From Patiria pectinifera (taxonomy: Eukaryota; Echinodermata; Asteroidea; Valvatida; Asterinidae), in contig CM057144.1 of assembly GCA_029964075.1 (NCBI GenBank), forward strand, positions 14,717,281-14,781,280: a DNA stretch of 64,000 nucleotides, given 5' to 3'. Positions 23,489-37,500 of this stretch are shown here, piece by piece. The notes beneath the pieces are model-generated. The model worked only from the letters and a program-made list of their open reading frames with translations. It was not told the DNA's origin and ran no database searches. Every line of letters starts with the position of its first letter. The first letter of the stretch is position 1. Both the position numbers and the translations under genes were made by a program.

Positions 23489-24639
23489 AATCTCAAGTGA
23501 TTGGTTTTATTTCATGCCTTATATTGTCAGTACTTATTCGATGATTCGAAATACTTAATGGGTCGCCATTTTCAACCACTAATTCAATATAATACGTGTT
23601 TCATTTCAAGCTAGACATATTATATTCATGGTAAGAAATGCAAAGAAAAAACAACACGCTGACGGTGATTTCAAACATCGTGCTACTTTTCAGAATCAAC
23701 TCAATCAATTCACATATCAATTTAAATGAACCGTGTATTACGCATGCGCCCAACAACATTTCACTCTTAGTTAAAATTGAATATTTTCAAAATTTATTTC
23801 CACACAGTTCAGTAAGCACTCACTTGATCCACGAACAGATTTTTTCAGCCAGAAATTACAACTTATTTTTTTTTCAGGATCACTGTGTTTGTGCCTTATA
23901 CATGTATAATGTATATACAAGACGTAGGCTACCGAGCGTCATTGCCTGTACAGTAAAAAGTAGTTTTTACCCTAAAAGAGCCATCGGCGGTATGCGATCT
24001 ATTTTTCGATATCACCTCTCCCTTCCCCATTAAAAAAATAAATCATGTAGAGCCTTTAAAATATGAGTTTGATTGTCGGGATGTTTTTGGGATTGTCGGA
24101 AACAAATTATCATATCGTCGACGAAGAGTTCAGAAAATGTTAAGGATTTAATATACAGGGCATAGCCATTTTTTTATTATCTGAGCAAAACGTACATTTT
24201 CACAGACCGAGTTCACTGTTAACAAATAGTTAATGGGGGGGGGGTTCTAAACGTTTACTTATGTCAATAAAAAGATTTCCATCCGAAAACTTAGAGGTAA
24301 TATACAACATTTGCTTTTGCTGTAATTTTCAGAAATTGACGGATTTTGGGTAAGCATTTTATAGCAAATAATTATGGTTCCACTGCGTTGTTTAACGTTT
24401 TGTGTTTATATGGATGCCGGGAAGAAAAGGGAAACAAAAGAGAGAAAAACACCGCTGTTTTTTTTTTTCTGATTCCCTGACCTGACGCTACGGGACAATT
24501 TATAGATATCAGTTAATTGTCAAGTCAAGGAACTAGACAAGCTGGCTTGGCCCATTCATAGATTATGTAAGCGACTGCAAACAAAATGTGGACTAACTAA
24601 ATTCGGTCAATTGGGGCAGTATTTGAAAAAAAAAAGGTT

Positions 24640-24845
24640 TTCAAACGATGGTTGGCCAACCATCGTTGGAAATTGATACAAAAATGCCACTTTTTTTTAA
24701 AATGACAGCATACCAGGCGCAATGATTTCACAGGATGCTTGAAACTAGAATTCACTTACGCTTACAGTCAAGTAAGGTATTTCATAATAATTAGGCATTT
24801 TCTTGTTTTAATGTTTGCAAATGTTGTACATTAATTTAAGACAGA
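24640..24845 (+). repeat. Dispersed repeat, second copy of the 8655-8840 family
   Basis: Shares the ordered blocks listed for 8655-8840, starting near GTTGGCCAACCATCGTTGG, itself containing the palindrome TTGGCCAA. Confidence 0.5.
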
Positions 24846-27800
24846 TATAATCCTGTTCAGCTGTAAGAAGGTATGTACCGGATCTTTTAAGTTCAGTCTA
24901 ATCACAATACTATTCTTACGGATAGCTTTATAACAACGTAATATGTTAATACACATAAGATTTATCCATTGTTCAATCACTTACTTAACGTTTGTATTCC
25001 CAAGTGTTAAAATTCGGGCCAGCAGATCAATACATTACAACACTTCCTACGACTTACCGAATACCCCACTTAAAATGTTTTCCTTTCCACGCTAAATAAG
25101 CTGCCGACGGCCCTCGTATACACGACTAAATATTTTCCCGCCCGAGTGCGTGCATGTACCTTCCCAAGATGCAACGCGAAAAAAAAATAAATGAATTTCA
25201 TTCGTCGCCAGCGCGTGCAATCGATACGTAGCGCGTACTTGGCTGCAGCGATATGAATGCCAGAACACGTTTGACGTGGCCCGTTTTATGAAACTGTGTT
25301 CATGCAAACGTTAATCAACTCCCTCGGGGTGTACGTTAACAGTGGATGGGCAGATGATGCAGAATTTGTTTAGACATTTCTACTAGACCAATGTAAATTT
25401 TCCATGGCCGTTAATTTCATGTCGTCACATGTCCGTTTTGATTTTTCAAATAACTACGATTTTGCTTTCTAAATGTACAAACGTTGCTGAACAAACGTTG
25501 TTCATGTTAAGCCTTAGGTAATAGTAGTTTTCCTAAGTGTTAGAAACGAATGATTTGACCAATGTTACGCATGGGAATTATTCAGTGCATTCCACCGACA
25601 AACTGAACGATCAATATAATCGCAAACAGAGATATAGTCTCAGCACAATTTACAAAAAAAAATCCACTGTTATCCCTTGGAACCTTTTTTCCAATGATTG
25701 TCACGTCGGTAGCATATGTGTTTTCGGAAGGGATTTCTCTTGTTATTAGTGTTGGACCTTCGTGCATGCTTATATAATAACGAGTGTCTGAATGAGAGAT
25801 AATTAATTCTTTAATCATCGTGCCCTGGAAATTTGTGCTCCATACAGTCCGTTATTGTCGTATACAGACGGCAATATATATCGTAAAAGCTAATAAAATG
25901 ATATATCAAAAAAAGTATATCAAGTAAAATCTGCCTTTATTTGCAGTTTAAGCAAACTGCGAGAGATGTTCGGTCAGTTTGAGCTCGAGACATGGGCCAT
26001 TCTATTAATTTGGGGTCCACTTTTGTCCCTGTCTCAATTACATCTTACATCTATGATTTTATAATTCTGATGCATGTCTTCATGCAGTCATTGTCCAAGT
26101 GTGATTATCAATAACAAACTACCTAATTAACAAATACAAAAGACGCCGAAGTCATTATTAATACTTGAGTGGCAAATTTTAAAAAGTACCAAGGTAACGG
26201 GGACAGGAAACAAATGTCACACGCTTTGGACCCTAAATTTATAGCATGACCCACATACCGTTTATTACTTGAGACAGTAGAGCGTATCGCCGTAAGCGTA
26301 TCGGCCAGGGACAGGGGCAACTCTCGCCTTGGGAAGCCTCTTTTACATAAACTATTTAATTTGTTGAACGCAAGCCTCTTGGAATGACTGTTAACTGCAT
26401 AAATATAAAACTTTAATACACGACAAGGTTATTTGGGGGTGCTGCTAACAGCTACTGGTATGGCTTGCACATAATACCGCGATAGAGTTTTAATTGATTC
26501 GAGAACATTCGTTTCAATCAACGACACGTGATAAGAAATGTCTAGTCTGGCTCCCTGACCTGACAATTCCCCGACGCCCTGACGTCTAAATTGTAGGTCA
26601 GGTACGGTAACCGCCACCGGGCTGAAAATCAACATAACTCTTTTTTCAAAGCGCTGCTCCGTTTCGGGCGTGGCTTTATCATTAAAACCTTTTAATGTCC
26701 CGATCAAGTTACTTGCTTCATAATATCCGAGCAAACTTCGGACTTTTTTTCAGAAACGGGGGGCATTCCTCCCGTTTCGGTCACGTGCCGTTATATATAT
26801 TGTAGCGGTCACCTGACCTAAGATTCATAAGAAATTGTAAGAATCTTTTGGTCTGGGAACCAGACTAAGGAAATGTCAAGGAGTTTTTCGTCAGCATGTT
26901 CAAATAACACGTGGTTGTACTGGGGAAAGATATTGAGCATTAAAACATCCATTAACATTCAAAAACCATATGCACAAAAGAGCACCATCAAGGTGATATT
27001 AGGAACATGACATTAGATATAATAGTCAACCTGTATTTATCTTAATTAGTTTACACTTAAGGAAAAGGGTAGTACAATTCACTGTACAGTTGTGTATACC
27101 AGGAACTAACCAAGACTAAGTTATGAATAGTTTCTTTCTCAACGCGTTCATAAAAAACTCACTGCACTCCAAGACTTTCACTTGTGCATGAGAAAAAAAA
27201 TGCACCCTATTATGTACAAACTCCCAGCTTAACACAACCTCTATAGGTAAAACATTCATAAAACATGCACAATACACTTGTAAATTAAACAGAAGTCTTC
27301 AAGTAGATCAATAGTCACTCACGTACACTGTACCAGCAGTTTTCGGTTATCACAGGTAGGATCCGCAGGTGGAACACGTTCATACGCAAAACCTTTTTGT
27401 TGACGTCAATTTGTTCGAATTAAAAGTGCCTGACATCTTTTATGGCCAGCTACAAGACTGATATGATATTTGTTTAAAATTGCCATTGACGGTTAAAACT
27501 GAACGTGCTCATGACTCCTCCATCCGCAATTTGTTTCAAAGTTACTCCAAAATTATCTCAAGTTAATCCACTCCATCTCAATGCCCGATCCCTTTCGCCA
27601 TTTCCACCTTTATAGACTAAGTCTCAAGTATCACAACACGATGCTATTTACATAAAGATCAAATGATAATGTGAATATTTAGAATGTTAACACTTCTTAG
27701 TAATTTTTCCTGTAAACATACCATCTTTCTGCCGCCTTGAGGTTTGTGCAAAGTTGTTTTAACAACCTTATTTCAATGACATTGGAAGCTCGCCAATATC

Positions 27801-28184
27801 ATACAAACTCCGTATTTTCATCACTGTAATTCAAAACCGGTATCGCGTGGGCGATACCATTTCAGTGAATATCAAAATGGCCTTTGTACTCTTACGGCTG
27901 GAATTGGTATCCACAAGCACCGATTTCACAATTGCCCTCTGGTACGGTTGAACCTTTTACCTCGGACTAACTCGTAGAACCTGGCATCCAACTTGAGCGC
28001 TAGTAAGGATTATTAACTAAGATTTAACCCAATTTTCAAAATTGGTGAGTTCAAGACGGTTACTCTGCACCATAAGCTGTTATTGCCTATCTAGTTAAAT
28101 TTCCAAATTCTTCAGTAAACCACGCTCCACAAAACGTAAAGTTAAACATAAACATGTAGGCCTAGTTGAACCATTGGTGTTTCT

Positions 28185-28455
28185 CCATATTTTCCAATAA
28201 CTAGCTATCAACCACCCAAGGAGGTCACCTAGAGCCAGTTGAGGCTGAAACCGCTTAACCATCACAAACCGTAGTCTTAGTTTACCATGATCCAATAAAG
28301 TCACTTATTTGAATCATTGATATTCCTCCATATTTTCCATTACAGCCATTAACCAGTCACGAAGGTACCTAAAAACCAGTGATGCTGCAAATCACTAAAC
28401 CATCACAAACCGTAGTCTTGGTTTACCATAATCCAATAAAGTCACTTACTTGAAT
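28185..28455. repeat. Tandem duplication of about 138 bases
   Basis: Both units contain CTCCATATTTTCCA, AACCATCACAAACCGTAGTC, TTTACCAT and ATCCAATAAAGTCACTTA in the same order. It lies just downstream of the receptor stop and may be in its 3' UTR. Confidence 0.8.
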
Positions 28456-28562
28456 CATCGATGATCCTTGCAGTCAAGTCTGTCTTCCATAAACTACCCA
28501 ACCAGTCAAACCGCCAGTGCATACCGCAAACCGCGGCACAAACGTTCACAGATGAAACCAGT

Positions 28563-28568
28563 TTTATT
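28563..28568 (-). terminator. AATAAA overlapping the receptor stop codon
   Basis: On the minus strand the last codons read GTC GAA TAA AAC, so the stop TAA lies inside an AATAAA hexamer. It is unlikely to be the only poly(A) signal, because cleavage would leave almost no 3' UTR, but the overlap is real. Confidence 0.35.
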
Positions 28569-31500
28569 CGACTGATTTCAGCGCCTCGTCGGTGATGCCG
28601 TGATCCTGGAAGATCTGCATGCCGATGACCACATCCATGACCACCACACAGATGATGTATGCGCACAGGAAGAAGCGATCCATGACCTTGGCCACGCTCT
28701 GCCACTCGTTGGCCATCTCTTCTTCGCGGTCCCTCTCGGCGAACCGCTGGGCCAGGAACCGGACGTTGGTCAGGCAGTCCACCAGGGCTTGCTCCTGTAT
28801 CATAATGGGGAAAATGGCCACGATTAAAGAATGTAGAACAGTGATGCTATCATGAGGTACTCAGAGACATGTATACAAGTTTGTTCAGCACTCTGCGTAC
28901 TTTTTACGTATTGGACTGTGTGCAAAAGGTAACCAGCGATTACGGCAGCTGAGGTTTTGTTAGGGTTGTTTGATTTCTCAGTCTTGTCCGCGTTTGGTGA
29001 TTAGACCATGTAAAGGCTAAGGTGAAGGTTCCAGTTTTGATCCAGCAGAAACAGAAATGTCAGGTGTTTTCTAGCGTTGTAGCCACAAGTCCTAGATGAG
29101 GTTTGCGAGTAACACAATGTAGTTAAGGAGAAACACGTCCCTCTCGATTCTTTCGGAGCCAACATTTCATAGATCAGAATTGGATGGATATCCATTCTAG
29201 TATTAGTTCCACTGCAATATAAAGCTTCAGCAAATCATTACATTCAAGCATTATACCTGCCAGTCCCGCGGCCTCCGAGGTTGGCTCTGAGTTGTGTACG
29301 GGGTCTCGGTATGCCCGTGAGCTGGAGTGTTATTCATGCTGGAAGTTTCGTCCTTGGACATGTAGGAGTCCTGGTCCAGGTACGTGGTGGCCGTGCTAGC
29401 TGTCGGCACCAGCTGGAAGTGGTGCTTCCGGCTGTTGTAGATGTTCTTGGTACGGCGGCTGCTTACCTGTCGTGGAAGAGGTGAGGGTTATCTTGAAATG
29501 CTCCAAGATCAGCTCGAGAGACTGATAAAATTGATCTTTTAATGCTTGCATGTCAAAGAAAGGCGTCCATGTAAATAATGTCTGTATACTGCTTGGAAGT
29601 GTCGTAGATTTGTATTACAGAGAAAGTCACTGAAGATCTAACATGTTCATATTTGTGCAGTTGGTTGGTACCAGTGTTGGTTTAATTGATGGGATTGGGA
29701 GGTTTCACTATAGAGACGCCATTTTGAACTAAGCAGTCTTCTGCTGATAGGACGAATTGAGTTTAACAAGCAAATCGGTGTGTGTGGTGGTTGGATTGGT
29801 GGTTTAATTGGACTGAGTTATGTATAGGTTGTTTGGTTTAATTTTTGTTGGGATGGGTGAACTTGAGTTGGGTTGCGTATAGTAGAGTAGGGTTGCGGTT
29901 TTCGTTCTGTTTTGGGTTGTTGAGTTGGGTTGGGATGGCAAATTGGATTGTGTGAGTTGAGTTGGGTTAGGCTGGATTTGGGTGGTTTTGGTTGGTTTGG
30001 TTAATTAGGGTTCAAGAGGATGGGATATGACGGACTAAAAGCAATTGCCGGATGAGGCTCACGGTTGATCGGGCTGGGTTGAATGAGATTGGTAAGGTTC
30101 ATCTGGTTTAAGGTGTGATTTAGTTTTGTTTGGGGTTTGGGTAAAGTGCTATGGTGTTCATGCTTCTCTCTCTTTATTGGTATTCTAAGTTGTGCGATTA
30201 CCTTCAGACAGAAGACGGGGGCCAGACCGCCAATGAATACACTGTGCATCCAGTTTGGCACCCGGTACTTGCGATGATGGAGGTTGAGCACGATCACCGT
30301 CATGAAGGTTGAGAAGGAGACAAGGAAGATTGTTACGATGTAGTATCGTGCTGCAAAAGAATACAGAGATATAGCTACTATGGTAAATAGCCTGATGACG
30401 GGCAATACCATTGGATATACAATTATATCACCCCGTATTGTATGTTTTAAGGCCAACAGTGTTGGGTGTATTTAAGGTTGTGGTACCTGGTCAATTGAAA
30501 AACTTCCAAGTTTACCATTGGAGCTAAGATTGGAACCTGCGACCTACGAAAATTATCGTATAAATGTTCGACACAAACTTTGAGCTTTCTAGTTTTCGAG
30601 AAGTGGACTGACACATTTTCAAGACCTGCAATTGTAATTGTATTGACCTCCCATTACCTCCGATTTAGTTGGATCTCAGCTGGTAGGCGTTGGTACAGTG
30701 TACCAAATGTTTCAAGGTCTATAATCCCGCTCCAATCTATATCTTTGTTAAACTTGAAAGAATTACGAGAGGAATTTCCTACCAATGATAGGTATATCGT
30801 CACTGTTGGCCGGCATGTTCTCCGCGACCACCAACATGAACACCGTCAGCGACAGCAGCACCGTGATGCCCAGCGAGACCTTCTCCCCTGAGTTGCAGGG
30901 CAGGATAAACTCCACCATGGACATGGCGGAGATGAGCGCGCAGGGGATGATCAGGTTGACCACGTAGAACAGCGGCTTGCGGCGCAGGATCAGCGTGAAG
31001 GTCACGTCGGGGTACTGCCTGTCCGGGCAGCAGGCATAGATCTTGACGTTGCGCTTGACCGTCATCTCTGTATTCGGTCGTGGATACATGGATTGTGGAA
31101 AGAAACATGGCGGACAGCTTGTAAGATAGATACAGCTGGGGTATTTAGGACGCTTGGTGGTAGCAAACATATTGATTCTGAGCTTGCGTGTGATTTTACC
31201 ATACATGATCTCACGTTCTTAGTTTCTAATTGCCAAGTTTCTAACGTACTTTACAATGAAATCTGATTCCCATTTATCTTGCTACCCAAGGGTTCACAAT
31301 TTACTTTTCAACCTGTCTGGAGATTAGTGGGTCACATATTTTGAATCGATGTGAATTTGTCAACAATCAACAAAAACGAAGCTCTAAATTGAGGGATTCG
31401 CTTGTTTTGTTTACAAAATTGTAACCCACCAAATGTGTCCCATTCTCCGTTATGTTGGTACATGGTTGCATCAGCAACCGCTTCCGGGTAGTCGATAAAC

Positions 31501-34500
31501 CTAGCGTCGTGCTGCCATGAGCCGAATTTAAGCTTACACCTCTGGGCGTCGAAAGGGTAGAAGTTGACGTTAACGCTACACTGGCTGATCAAGGTGATGG
31601 GCGCGCTCCAGTCGATGCTACCGTCATAATTGATGATCATCGTGGTTTCGATGGACATCAGCTGCGCGTTGGACGTCTCACGACTATGTGGATAGGATGA
31701 GATTTTGATGTTGATTTGATTTGATTTATTCGCAATTTCCACATAATAATGATACAGATCAGTTAAGTGATGACAAGTTATGAGGTGGGATGGGATGGGA
31801 TGGCATAGCATGTGGTGGGATGGGATGGGATGAGATGAGATGGGATGGGATTGGAAGAGAAGGGATTGGTTGGGTTGGGATGGGATTTGATGGGATGGGA
31901 TGGGATCCGATGGAATGGGATAGTAGGGGGTAGTGTGGGATGGGATGGGATGGGACGAGATGGGATGGGAATTGAATGGATTGATGGGATGGGATAGGAT
32001 GGGATATAAGATGAGACAGGATGGGAAGGGAAGTGAAGGGAAGGGATGGGATGGGATGGGATGGAATTGGATGCAATGGGATGGGATGGGATGGGATAGA
32101 ATGGGATTGGAAGGGATGAGATAGGAAGGGAAGAGATGGGATTGGATGGAATGGAATCGGATTGGATGGGATGGGATGGGATGCAATGGGATGGGTTGGG
32201 TTGGGATAGGATAGGATAGGATGGGATGGGATGGGATGGGAAGCGAAGGAATGGGGTTGGATGGAATGGATTGGATTGAATGGGATGGGATGGGATAGAA
32301 TGGGATGGGAAGGGATGGGATGGAAAGGGAAGGGATGGGATAAGACAAGATGGGACGCGATTTAATGGGATAGGAAGGGATAAATGGGATCCGACATGCA
32401 TTAGTGTTACGGGGTATCCTATACGATGGCACTGCCGGCTCTCTTCACCAGTATGCAGCCAGCCAGCAACAGCATTGCTTACGTGTTATAGAGCACCGTG
32501 TCTGGTAACCACACCAAGCTGGAAGGCAACCGAATAGCCGTCAGGTCGTTGTAATCCTCCGGGTCCCACTGTAGATATTCATCCGTCCAACGCTTCACGG
32601 AGCAAAGTATAAAGGCAATCGGTAAAAAGGTGGCTTTGTGTCTTCGTGCTTGTAAATATAAATTTGAATAAAAAGAGGACAGGTTCTCGAAAAAAGAAAA
32701 TGAAACTAGAGTTGAATGCTGAATCGATTTAGAAACAAGGACCATAGCTTGAATGTGATGTAAGTTTCGAAAGCTCTTTGACACTTTAATGTAGGCTGTA
32801 TAATTTGCATAGATAAATGGAAATTGGTCAAAAAGAAATCCGCTGAAAATAAATGTTTACAAAACAAAGGGTTGTTTGAGCAATTTGAGATTTTGTTTTT
32901 AATAAAGGTCTTATTAGACGAGTTGGGAGACGATCTGTTCTTGCCAAAACTGTAACCAATGTACTTCATCCATTTTGTGGGTTATAGCTTTGGAAAGGTT
33001 TTTCATGGTCACGGACAGAGTACGACTTTAATTTCAAAATCCTAGTCGAAGTTATGAGCATTATGCCCGGCGGCTTTAACCATATGACTCAATCGCGGTG
33101 TCAGTCCCATTAGCTCAATCTCCACTCAACGCTCAGTCATGTACACGTTCACGCAAGGTCATCGGATGATTTAATGACTTCGGGCCGATCGAATTATGAG
33201 GTGCGGACCTGTCATTGGCCTAAGTTTCGCCACTCAATGAGCCAATGACATTGCTTTAGCGGAAGTTACGTTGTAAAATCATCCCTTGGTGTACAATATT
33301 CAATACGGAAATTACTTGGGAATCAACCAAAGCCTTATACTCTTTTAGATGGCAATCTTTCGGGGTTTCTCGATAAACGAGAGCGATTACATGGACGTCG
33401 CATGAATTTTGGGGACGGGAAATTCAATCAGCATTAACCACCTAAAAGTAGAAAAAAAAATTACACATTCGAGCCATACAAGCGATTTGCAGTCAGCTTA
33501 ATTATGATAAAAACGACAATTATCTTTTTCATTTCTCAAGAGGGGGCACATGCCCTATGTTCCCCCTACGTCTATATAATTATGTTATTTTAAGCTCACG
33601 GCCCCATCCGTTCCTGTGCGAAACCCTGTCACCCACCTTGCTAAAGCACACGCGATAACTATCACCAATTACAATCACTCCCACTGTCATCTAAAAAAAA
33701 AATCAATAAAAAAACCCCTAATCATTCCTTTTAAGGCCAAAAGTAAACAAGACGACGAGATAACATAAGTCGCTGAGGGGGACTAAGGAGGAAGCAGGGA
33801 AGATGTCCTCACGCTTACACACCTATGTTCCGACACCCTTATGTTCCGACTGCTCATATTCCTATCCCTAATCCTAACCCTGACCCTAACCAGGAGAAAC
33901 ACACTCTTAGGTGCGGGTTGTCGGAACATAGGGGTGTTGTAACGAAGAGCAGTCACCGTCTTCACATTAGTGTCAAGAATCATAACGTCTTCATCCTACC
34001 AAGGTATGCTAGGACATAGCGAGCTGGGATTGAAGTATACAGCGTTTGCAACCTAATCCCATAATTCCAGATCTGATATACTTCGCGTACAATATAAGCC
34101 AGTGAATTTGGCACTTACCTGTGTTAGCCACACCATGGTGCTGATCGTCTGAAATTTCTCATTCTGCATAAATAAGAAGAGCCATGAGAAAATATGTTAG
34201 TAAGACATTTGTAGTTGATGTGACAGACTCACCAAAATGTGTGATTCGTCAACGTGCCCTTACACTGTCATAACGACCCCGATGAAGTTGTTGTCACACT
34301 GAAACTTGGCAAGACACCTGACTGCATGAGCAATACTTTTTTTCAGTTCATCATGCAATGCTACGGTGACTTTCTTATTTAAACTGATTGTTACATTACT
34401 AAGATGCCACGGTGAATTTCTTAATTCCCAGAAAAGACGGACGTTGGTGAGGACATATTATTATATCATTGTTTTTTTTTCTGTCCAACGCTTTGCATCT

Positions 34501-37500
34501 CTAAGTTGGTCTGTTCAAATATATAAGGAAGAAGTTCTGAGATGTATTGTCTTTCGATTGGTTTATGGCAGACTTAAGATCCCCCCTGCTCTAGCTTCGT
34601 TTCTTGCTCGGAGGTTGGCATGCCAACGTTCTTTGATAACTGCTTTTAGACCGCGTCCTCGCTCCGCACTTTTTAAATTTTGTTTTTCTTTTACAGACAT
34701 CAACTGCTTGTTTGCTCGCTTACTTTTGTGCCTCCTATTATTGCTTGCTTGCTGTATAGCAGCGCTGCTAATGCATTTAATCGATATCGTGCTATTTTGC
34801 ATGAATCTGCGTGCCTGCATTCATAGGCCTAATGTTCACATTCGCATGTTAGTTTTTCTGCCTACTCAGTTGAATGAGAGTGGCTTGAAATAAAATACAC
34901 CTATGAACTTAAATGGAAAAGAAAACCCATAAACCCCATAAATCTACTTCAAACGTCGTCTATTTCAAGTGAAAAATTCCTCCTTAGCCGGACAAAATAC
35001 TCCGGTCCCTTTTAATTGACATTCACATCAAAGGTTCGATTTGCCGACACCAATCATCCGCGTAAGATCCGTGAGTAATTCGAACCCGTATAGCTCCGTA
35101 CGCTCATGATTCTTATCTGCCCGTGGTGTCTTGCTAGGTTCCGTTATCTCATAAAAACAATCGTTTGTAATGATTAAAGGTTCAGGTTCAGGGTCGTGCG
35201 AATTATTCAATACCTGATAATTACCACAAGCTTGGAGAAAAATGTTCGAGCAATAAGCGTAATGGTACCATTAAGGAGACACTTTATCGTAATTTCTTCG
35301 CACGATGGGAGACATCGGTCATTAGAGAGACATTTTCATGTCTCCCTAATGTCACAGCTCCCCTTTAGAGGCAAAAGTTTAGCGTCGCAATTACATTATA
35401 TTTGTTGGTCGTGGTCTAATTAGTAAACGTACCGAAATTTGTGGAAAAAGGACAAGGGAATATTGGGTTAGGGCACATTTAAGTCTGAAAAATTGTGTGC
35501 ACAAGTTTATGGGGATGTCTCCCAACATTAATGTCCAATCCAGGGTAATTGTTATTATAAATAATCTACAAATTCTTCTTTGCGGAAGAATTACGAAGTA
35601 TGTTTACACTACCAACATAATAGATACCATCTCATCGACATGAAATTTATTTTAAAAAGGGCAAGGTTTAATGTTTTTGAATTTATTCCCTACACATTAT
35701 GATTCGTATGTTAATTATCTTTAAACTTTGCCATTTCGAGTATTTGTCTCGTTAAGTAAGAAGAACGCATTTGACAGGTATCTCCAATAATGGGGAGCTA
35801 AAAAAAAAAACAGGGAAAAAAACCCAATATATGTCCATCGTTTGTTTCATTCTGGAAAAATATATTTCTCTGTAAGTCATATAAACAGTAGACTGTCCAA
35901 GATGGTTTGAGTTCGTTAGTACAGCAACAAATCCTCACAAGAAATCTTCAGGAGATTTACATTTTTAAACTTCGTGTACATCTTTAATTATTATTATTAT
36001 TATATTAGATTAATATTTGTAAGAGATGATTCTTAAATTGGATGTTGTCAGGCCAGGCAGGGGAAGTTCGTCATTATGCGGTCCGTGTTTGTTTTTAATT
36101 TCGGTTCGTCTTCCCGACAGCAACATGCTACCGTTGCCGGTGATTCGATACGCACAATACACAGCGCCCGATTTCAACTGTTTTCCATGAATAAATGGAC
36201 GGGAAATCAGCTGGCGTGCCCCTAAGGAAAGGGAACTTCGCAGCTTCAGAATAACACCGTAAGTATTTTTAACCCTAAAAAAGGCCGGGGCATATCTGCG
36301 TCTCTAATTCCCCTACATTTTCCCCCGATATTGTCGCCGCAGGATTTTTTCTCTCGACATTTTATGAGTTAGTCTAATTTGGGCACAATTTCAAATGTTA
36401 TGAATCCTAGCCAATGACAGTAATTTTTCACATTACTGTTATGCGCAGCACTAATCTCATGCACTTGCAGGATATCGCATCGGAAATTCATGGGTTAAGG
36501 TTCGTTCCCGGCTTCAGCAAGCACCGTGATCCACCCGCTGTCCAATGTGTTGCACGCGAAAGAGAGAGAGAGAGAGAGAAAAAAAAAACACCTGGCAAAT
36601 GCCCGTTTGCGAGATGTCACGAGATTATGAATCAACAAGAAAGACCAATTAAAAACTGCCGCCAACAAGACGAACAACTTCGCGCTGGAAAACGCGGGCG
36701 AAATAATTCACCCTGATACCTTGCTCCGCCGTGTCCCCATAGGAACGCAATTCTGTGAGTTTTTTTTTTCTTCGACGAATCTCAACATTTCGACGATTGC
36801 TCTTCAAAAAACACCCTTAAAAATGCATTCAGTTTGTCGGAATAAGAGAAAGGTCTCAAGTCTGAATATGTTTTGAGCACACCGATCATGAATTTTAATG
36901 ACCGATGCATCTGGAAATATGCTGTGTTGCGGTTGTTGACGACCATGGCATGCAGTCACAACTGCAGCTTACATAAGTGCATTTTGTCCAACAGCTCTCC
37001 CCGATTGAGGGCAACATCCTTCCAAAAGCTGGAGTTATACAACTGGTCTCATTATGCAGACTACAGTAGTCAAAGGTTTACATCAGTTCTGTAACTAGGG
37101 TTACAATTCCGAGAGGGCACCTCTGGGGTGCACACATTTTTCAAGGGGGCACCTGAATGCAAGTGATATACCGGTGTTCAATTCAAGACTTGAAATAGGG
37201 GGGGGGGGGGGAACCCGGGGCAAGGACCTCCGTTCGGGGGTGCCCCCTGTAGTCACGCCACTGGTTCATATACTAGTGAAATCGGCCTGAAATTTCCTGC
37301 TCACACTAACACATCCAGTATTGGAGATTTGTGACTCAGTTTGTTTGGTTGGGTCAAAATAATTTCACAATTAAATATTATAGCCTTATAATTTGAGAGG
37401 GTTGAAAGTGGGTTGCGGTATAAATACACGGGGAACTAGGAATAGATCACAAATTTTAAACTAGGCATTCACCATTGAGACTTCAGCGTGAGTTTCAGTT

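Larger units (their letters stand above)
23489..28563. other. Intergenic region between the convergent VWA and receptor genes
   Basis: Holds a dispersed repeat (24640-24840) and a tandem duplication next to the receptor gene (28185-28455). A 131-residue open frame at 23638-24033 has no recognisable domain and no codon pattern like the neighbours. The rest is AT-rich sequence in which I see nothing. Confidence 0.6.

Noticed and set aside
31332..32432. 366-residue Ile/Pro/Ser-rich minus-strand frame
   Set aside because: Apart from the real receptor exon 31430-31683 it is a translation of the GGGAT array in intron 4.
37198..37211. Poly-G run as a functional G-quadruplex
   Set aside because: A single homopolymer inside repeat-like sequence gives no evidence of function and may include sequencing error.
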